A stretch of 20,888 bases of DNA from Chara braunii. Its lineage: Eukaryota; Streptophyta; Charophyceae; Charales; Characeae. The position numbers and the translations under genes were made by a program. Location: positions 4,208,984 through 4,229,871 of the forward strand of contig BFEA01000002.1 in the NCBI GenBank assembly GCA_003427395.1, given 5' to 3'. Below are positions 16,060 to 20,888 of the stretch, one piece after another (the first letter of the stretch is position 1; each line of letters opens with the position of its first letter). Under the pieces are notes generated by a model. It saw nothing but the letters and a program-made list of their open reading frames with translations. It made no database searches and was not told the origin of the DNA.

Positions 16060-18313
16060 TCAAGAGTATAGCCAACGCCATATCCTAGTCCAAAGTTCAT
16101 CCCTGCCACGCGCAAATCTTTTTAACACTCTGGCAAGAAAATCCTTGGGGAAATCCTTCAGGCGAAGTTCCCTTGATAATGTCAACACCTTCATAAGGAT
16201 CTGGCTCCGAATGGTAGTATTCCGGTCAATTCGGTGCAGATAACTGGCGACAACAGCGACTTTCTGCGACTTGCTCCCCCAAGAATAGTACGATTGTCCG
16301 TTTTTAAACTCCAAAACTTCATCAGACCAAATGGTCGTTTCGTTCTTAGACTGTTGCACACAACCGACATGCACACAGTACTGATCGAGGCTCATCAGGA
16401 GTCCCAAAAAATCCCACTGGTCCGTTTCGTTATCCGTGCGTTTCAGTGTCAAATTCTTAGGGTAGCATTCCTCAAAATTTCTTCGAATAGTCTCAACATA
16501 ATCGCCAGACTTCTGTTTCTTTAAAATGATCAGACTGATGTCGTCCATCAGTCTTAGCCCGAAGACAAAGCGCCTCAGATTTCCTAAGTCCATGAGGAAG
16601 CGAAATTCGGCAAATGCACAGAGGATATAGGCAAGTGGTGGACTGGTACTTTTTCCCATCGAGATTCCCACCACTTGCTTCAAAAGTACACCAGTGGCTT
16701 TAGTGCACTTATGCTGAAGGTCAAACTTGACAAAACCTCTGATAGTCTCAAGATCTACCGTCCTCCAATGATCCTCTTCAATGGTTAAACCAAAACTACT
16801 ACCCCTGCCCCTAGGATTGACTCTGACAAAATGCCGGCCTTTCCCTATATGATAATCCAGCAGCCAGTTGGTAGCGATAATGACATCGTCGTGCGGGAGC
16901 TTGCTGAAGATGTCTTTAATGTCAAACGCCATTGAGACAAGTTCAACATCGCCCTTCGCAGTCCTGGCAATTTTTTGATTTGTACGCTCTAGTTGTGGAG
17001 CCAGATCATTCACCGATCTGAGGTTAAAGTGCCAATCCCGAGGGAGCGAGAAAAGCAGGTGATTTAGGGCTTTGGCCACGCATCTTCCGGCTCGTACTGT
17101 TGGTTCCGAAAAAGTCAGGCATATCGGTCGATATCTCGATATGTCCTTGTGTTTCGGAAGAGCATAAGCCTCGCCAATCCTCCCATTACTGTTCCATCCA
17201 ACGAATCGTTGTAGACCCACTTCCTTCAGATCCATCCTCATGGTCTTCAGCACGTCAACTTCGGAGCAAACCTCCACAGTGTATCCGGAACTCCGGATAA
17301 ACAAACTCATCATGGCTTCATAGTACACAAAAGGACAGAGTACCAACGTCTCACCAGGACTACGGTCAAGTGGCGTCAACACATATCCATCCAAACGCAC
17401 TCTCACCGATTCAACATCACACAACTTCAAACAACACTTCATAGGTTCAGGGTTGCGAATCAAGCAGTGATTGACTTCGTCGCGACCGAATTTAACTACT
17501 CCAGCCGTTGAAAGCCTCGGACAACTCCTTCGACAACAGAATACCTCTATCGCCCAATGCTGGTCTAGGAATGTTATTCGCATTCCAGATCAGTGGATGT
17601 ATGTCGCCCAAGTCTTGTAGTCTAAACTGTACGTGTCCTCCTATCTTTGGATAGGGAGCATCTGGACAAATGCAGATCGACACATCAGCGCGAGCAAAGT
17701 TGCGCTGGTTGTGCAAAATGTTCGCTACCGACGGGTTTTTAACCCAAACGATACGAACAGAGCCACGTGCCAGATTTTTAATATAGGTAGGCAGATCTAA
17801 TTCTAATAATTTATCGTTGATCAGCTTCCGTACTTCGACTAATTTAGTCCTGTCATTGAATTTCATCTTAACGACCAGTCGACCATTCAGGTGCCACCCA
17901 TGCACGTCCTTAGCGGTCCGAGTGATCAGCCTACGCAGGTAGGCAGTTGTCGACTTCTTCTCGAAGTCCTTCGCCACTCCCAAAAGTCGGACTAATACCT
18001 CCAGGCTACATTCCCCTAAGAATTTAACCCTACGTGGATTACGTAACAATGAAACGAGTAACTTCTTATCAACGCTCAGTGTGGGTTTCCATCTATGCAA
18101 GTAGATGAAGTCCAACTCGCCACCCTCTTTAAGGTTGCGTTTGCAGGCATGGAGCTTGGTCCGTTGTCCATTAATTTTGACGATACTATTGCCAAAAGCT
18201 TTTCGAACCAGTTTCCACCCTCCACACCAGGCATTACCATGCAATAGGGACAATCGAAATTTTCGATTGCCAGATTCTTCCTGGCTGCAAAGCAGATCGA
18301 AGATGCTCACCGT
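16060..18313 (-). pseudogene. Penelope-like reverse transcriptase with N-terminal linker (one frameshift)
   Basis: The N-terminal part (18310 to 17492, ~272 codons) holds RIVWVKNP and a CICPD...GGH...FR segment (residues 213-230 of that frame), which resembles the linker ahead of PLE RTs. A frameshift between about 17583 and 17492 joins it to the RT frame (507 codons to 16060). There, in order: TPLDRSPGETLVLCP (70-84); PKHKDISRYRPI (143-154); the motif A segment MAFDIKDIFSKLP (218-230, Asp221); the motif B segment QVVGISMGKSTSPPLA (303-318); the motif C segment LRLMDDISLII (343-353, Asp347/348); WDFLGL (390-395); and thumb-like SYYSWGSKSQKVAVVASYLH (431-450). All catalytic aspartates are intact. 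Motif C has LMDD where most RTs have YxDD. It shares motif order with the PLE1 RT but is clearly diverged, so it is a different family member. The enzyme would prime reverse transcription from a nick made by the fused nuclease. Confidence 0.88.
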
Positions 18314-19108
18314 TCATTCCTCGGTATCTCCCAGACGTGCTCTCACTGGCTGAATACTTGATGGTTCCCTGCAATTAACCACTAACTCGTTCCCTCGCCT
18401 CCTCTCGTTTTTTCCTCTCCTCTTGCGTCCACGTCTCCGCTTCTTCTTTGGCAGTCTGCCGGTAGTATTAAGGACCGGAGACCACTGTAGAATAAACAAC
18501 TTCTCCACGTTAGGCGACTCTTTCGCATTACAAGTATCGACTGGTAGCAGCAGGTACGACTCGTGACCAAAAACTCCCCACCAGCGATACAAGTGGTTCT
18601 GCTTATGACCCCGACCACATACGGAAATGTGCTCCTTCCAACGCACCTCGTCGTCCCTAGCTGTCTGTCCTACATATTGAGCTATGCAGATAGGCGACGT
18701 TAGGACATAGACGCAGCTTGGTATAGTGGAAAAAATAGCGATCCCTGCCTGTCAGTACAATCTAACCCAAGAGTCAATGCATTTCTTCAGCCATCGAATC
18801 AAGTTATTAAGTGCCAACAAAATCACAACAAAACGATATAGAGTATCGAGACTGCTATCAGACAAACCCTTCACCCTGAGATCAATTATGCAACGACAGA
18901 TAGCCCATAATTCCTTATTCGTCCATCTTCGTCAGTTCTCCCCTGAACTCGCCTCATCATCAGTGGTACCCGTCTTGTCATCCTCAACAGTGGTCTTGGC
19001 AATTACCTCCTCGGGAACATCATCGTCGGCTGGTCCATACGCCTCCTGCGTCTTCTTTTCGGTGATAGCCAAGATGGTGTTCATTTTCTTCAATCCTTCA
19101 TAGGCCAG
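18314..19108 (-). pseudogene. GIY-YIG endonuclease domain of PLE2 with upstream acidic spacer
   Basis: In the frame read from 18751 to 18314 the order is CVYVLTSP, then QYVGQTARD, RWKEHIS, LYRWWGVFGHES, VEKLFILQWSP and LNT. These match the GIY-YIG fold: a degenerate GIY strand (CVY), YVG, the catalytic Arg of helix 1, the Glu of VEK and the terminal LN. The domain nicks target DNA to start retrotransposition. It is followed by a very basic stretch (KKKRRRGRKRRGK), probably a nuclear localisation or nucleic-acid-binding segment, and one TGA (18316-18314) before the RT linker in the same frame. Upstream, the same frame carries two more TGA stops (18754-18752 and 18934-18932) and an acidic Thr/Asp/Glu-rich spacer. 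The first Gly of GIY is Cys, which may be tolerated. Confidence 0.75.
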
Positions 19109-20224
19109 TCCTCAACTCGACAGATCTTCTTCAGATCTTCCACGGTCAACCCACCCAACTCTCGGAGGTTGCCCTTCATATATCGGATGCGGCCCATAGG
19201 GCCGATAGTAGCCGGTATCTTCTTCTTAATCTTCTTCGTAGACGACTTTCCCGGGGTCTTCTTCATTGGCGAATTCTTCATAGGGATCGATTTACAACCC
19301 AGCAGGTGTCCCATCGTTCTGGCAAAACTCGCACGTGGCTTCTTCGAGGTGCGTTTAGCGGGCGATTCCATCGGTGGGCTGTCACCGATGGTCTTCTCCG
19401 GTCCTCGTTTTCTCTTACCTCCAATAGTTAGGTGCTAAGCCTTCTCGCTAAGGGCTTCTACCTCGCTCTCATAAGATTCGTACTCCTCTTCCGATGATTG
19501 CCCGAGTCTTGGCGATGGTTCTTTTGCTTTCCCCTTCAGTTTTGTTAACTCTTCCAGACATTTGTCCATATGGTACTTGAGTTTTTCTCGCATGCCTCCC
19601 ACGTGCACCGATACTGTCGTATTCACTTTTTTCCTCAATAACTCCTTTTGTTCCGCCATCTTCATCATTTCCTTCTTCTTTTCATTTTCACGGCGCTCCG
19701 TTTCTGCCTTCTTCTCGACTTCTAAGCGTTTGGCTTCAGCCCTTTCTTCCTCCTCCCACTTCCTTCGTTCGGCCTTTTCTTGTTTCCACCTCTCCTTCTC
19801 CTCTTTTCTTGCGTTCTCCCATTCGACGAACTCTTTCATCGTGGTGACGGTACTTGAGAGGTCTTCGAATTGCTGCTTCAAAGCCTGTTCTTATGAAAAC
19901 GATCGTTTCTCCGGATGTCTTGAATAATTCCTTGGTGATGTCGACCTACCCCGTGATGGGAATCGAGAGCAATTGAAGCTGCCGGCACTGATTGCGATAA
20001 TGCCCCGGTTCCCCACATTCATAACAGACGGGAACAAAACACTTTGGTGGCTCTCTCGACGAAGCACGACGTACCCTGTTGTAATCCGGTCTCAGCTCCA
20101 ATCTCCCCTCACGTCCTCTATCTTGGTCTCCATTTCGAAAAGCGTCGTGGTGTCAATCACGGTCACCATCGCGTCCATACTCTCCGTCACCATTACGCCC
20201 ATATTCTCGGTAACTTCCTGACAT
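19090..20224 (-). pseudogene. Gag-like ORF: CCHC zinc knuckle, coiled coil and basic tail
   Basis: The chosen ATG is at 20224 (MSGSYREYGRNGDGE). After an Arg/Gly/Asp-rich start, a zinc knuckle CYECGEPGHYRNQC (C-x2-C-x4-H-x4-C) is encoded at 20026-19985. A strongly charged Glu/Lys/Arg-rich coiled coil follows (about 19850-19640), then an acidic EEEYESYESEVEA patch and a Lys-rich tail with KKTPGKSSTKKIKKK. It would bind element RNA, by analogy with retroelement Gag proteins. Breaks: TGA at 20155, a frameshift between the knuckle and the coiled coil (near 19950-19985), TAA at 19893 and TAG at 19437; each side of the stops reads on in frame. A further frameshift near 19090-19110 would link it to the GIY-YIG frame, so it may once have been one long polyprotein. 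The exact ancestral arrangement is inference. Confidence 0.7.
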
Positions 20225-20366
20225 GATGTTTGTACCACTTCTCTACGCGGCTTGATAACACCTAACTATTCAAACTTTAGTAGCAAGTCAATAGTAACCG
20301 GAACCAACTCTGCATGCTCACACGCACTCGGTGATCCTTTCCAAGCGGGTTCACATGGGCCTTAGC

Positions 20367-20453
20367 AGGTTGACTGACAAGTGTGAGAGAACTTAGCATA
20401 CAATCATCAGAGGTCGATGACAAAAAGCCAAGTAATCATAGTACATGAAAGTA
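20367..20453 (-). repeat. PLE2 terminal direct repeat, 5' copy
   Basis: The 87-bp partner of 15288-15373, in the same orientation. It ends ~140 bp before the likely start codon of the Gag-like ORF, so it would contain or adjoin the element promoter. No hammerhead precedes it here; the sequence beyond 20453 is unrelated to that beyond 15373, so the 5' pLTR is truncated. Confidence 0.85.
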
Positions 20454-20747
20454 ATTTTAAACTACTCTGGTAGCCTAGTTCTTTTCTATCTTGGTCTTAT
20501 AAATCTATTTATGTTTTTCTCAATTCTGATATGTATGAGTCTTATTAAATATGTAAGAGCATGTTTAAGCCTCGTTGATTTTATTGTCTATTTTTTTAAG
20601 GTGGTCTAAACCTATTTAAGTCTAATTTATCTTAACACTATTTTAATCTCTCTAAATTCGTTTTATTTATTCTAAACAATGTTTTTTAACTTATTGTTGT
20701 CACTTTACAATATTACTCTTTATACATTTCCTCTTCTCCCTCTCTTT
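20454..20747. other. No gene seen; T-rich DNA
   Basis: T-rich sequence with repeated TTTAAG, TCTAAA and CTATTTT phrases. No open frame of note. Confidence 0.55.
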
Positions 20748-20787
20748 ATATATATATTATATAAATATATATATATATATATATATA
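20748..20787. repeat. (AT)n microsatellite
   Basis: An interrupted AT dinucleotide tract that immediately precedes a GTTCG-rich repeat. Confidence 0.9.
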
Positions 20788-20888
20788 CAGGGTTGCCGGC
20801 GTTCGGGACGGGCTGAACGCCCGAACCTGAATGCCCGAACATACGGGACCCCTTCGGAAGGCGTTCGACTGTTCGAGCCAAACGCGGA
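20788..20888 (+). mobile_element. Start of a GTTCG-rich repeat (cut by window end)
   Basis: Begins CAGGGTTGCCGGCGTTCGGG directly after (AT)n and is full of CCGAAC and GTTCGG motifs. The minus-strand start of the element at 13925-14388 is similar in position next to (AT)n, in its GGGTTG start and in motif content. The element continues beyond the window. Confidence 0.5.

Larger units (their letters stand above)
15288..20453 (-). mobile_element. PLE2: nearly full-length Penelope-like element with N-terminal GIY-YIG
   Basis: Read on the minus strand, this ~5.2-kb unit has an 87-bp terminal repeat, a zinc-knuckle/coiled-coil ORF, a GIY-YIG nuclease, a PLE linker, the RT, a 3' region, a type-I hammerhead ribozyme and a second copy of the terminal repeat. 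The nuclease precedes the RT, the permuted order described for Naiad/Chlamys-type PLEs (Craig, Arkhipova and colleagues). All coding parts lie on one strand, mostly in one frame or joined by single frameshifts. Six isolated stop codons and about three frameshifts make it inactive as it stands. Confidence 0.8.

Noticed and set aside
19562-19927. 121-codon plus-strand frame rich in Ser and Phe
   Set aside because: Antisense shadow of the Glu/Lys coiled coil of the Gag-like ORF.

Overview
This is a repeat-rich, non-coding-looking piece of a eukaryotic nuclear genome. It holds long (GA)n, (TC)n, (AT)n, G28 and T7C simple repeats, AT-rich filler, tRNA-derived SINE-like heads and two decayed retroelements. 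I see no intact host gene and no bacterial operon. The element types (GIY-YIG plus reverse transcriptase with hammerhead ribozymes, next to a zinc-knuckle/coiled-coil ORF) and the repeat load would suit a large-genome green-lineage organism, possibly a charophyte such as Chara. That guess is weak and is inference only.

Layout. (1) 1-2.2 kb: patchwork of simple repeats, a foldback repeat, a pair of ~120-bp direct repeats and an inverted copy of a small ribozyme-bearing element. (2) 2.2-3.0 kb: large (GA)n/(CT)n tracts. (3) 3.08-5.98 kb, minus strand: remnant of a Penelope-like retroelement (PLE1) with a 5'-truncated, broken reverse transcriptase and a well-formed type-I hammerhead ribozyme about 1.3 kb downstream of its stop codon. 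(4) 6.0-13.9 kb: no genes recognised; AT-rich, with several hairpins, two tRNA-promoter (A/B box) SINE-like pieces and degenerate repeats. (5) 13.9-15.27 kb: a cluster of small elements separated by (AT)n tracts: a GTTCG/CGAAC-rich repeat, a ~490-bp element carrying three tandem hammerhead cores, and a ~300-bp foldback element. (6) 15.29-20.45 kb, minus strand: a nearly full-length but inactivated Penelope-like element (PLE2), bounded by an 86-87-bp direct repeat. In its own 5'->3' order it carries a zinc-knuckle/coiled-coil (Gag-like) ORF, a GIY-YIG endonuclease, a PLE-type N-terminal linker, a reverse transcriptase, a 3' region and a second good hammerhead ribozyme. (7) 20.45-20.89 kb: AT-rich DNA, an (AT)n tract and the start of another GTTCG-rich repeat.

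How the parts fit. In PLE2 the endonuclease lies N-terminal to the RT, the permuted order described for the Naiad/Chlamys-type PLEs rather than the classical RT-GIY-YIG order. The hammerheads at the 3' ends of both PLEs would be expected to process the transcript. The small triple-hammerhead element looks like a non-autonomous passenger of the same kind of machinery. Several elements, including the ribozyme-bearing ones, stop at or near a simple-repeat tract, which suggests insertion into microsatellites. Both RT elements are pseudogenes: their frames are readable but interrupted by single stop codons and a few frameshifts.
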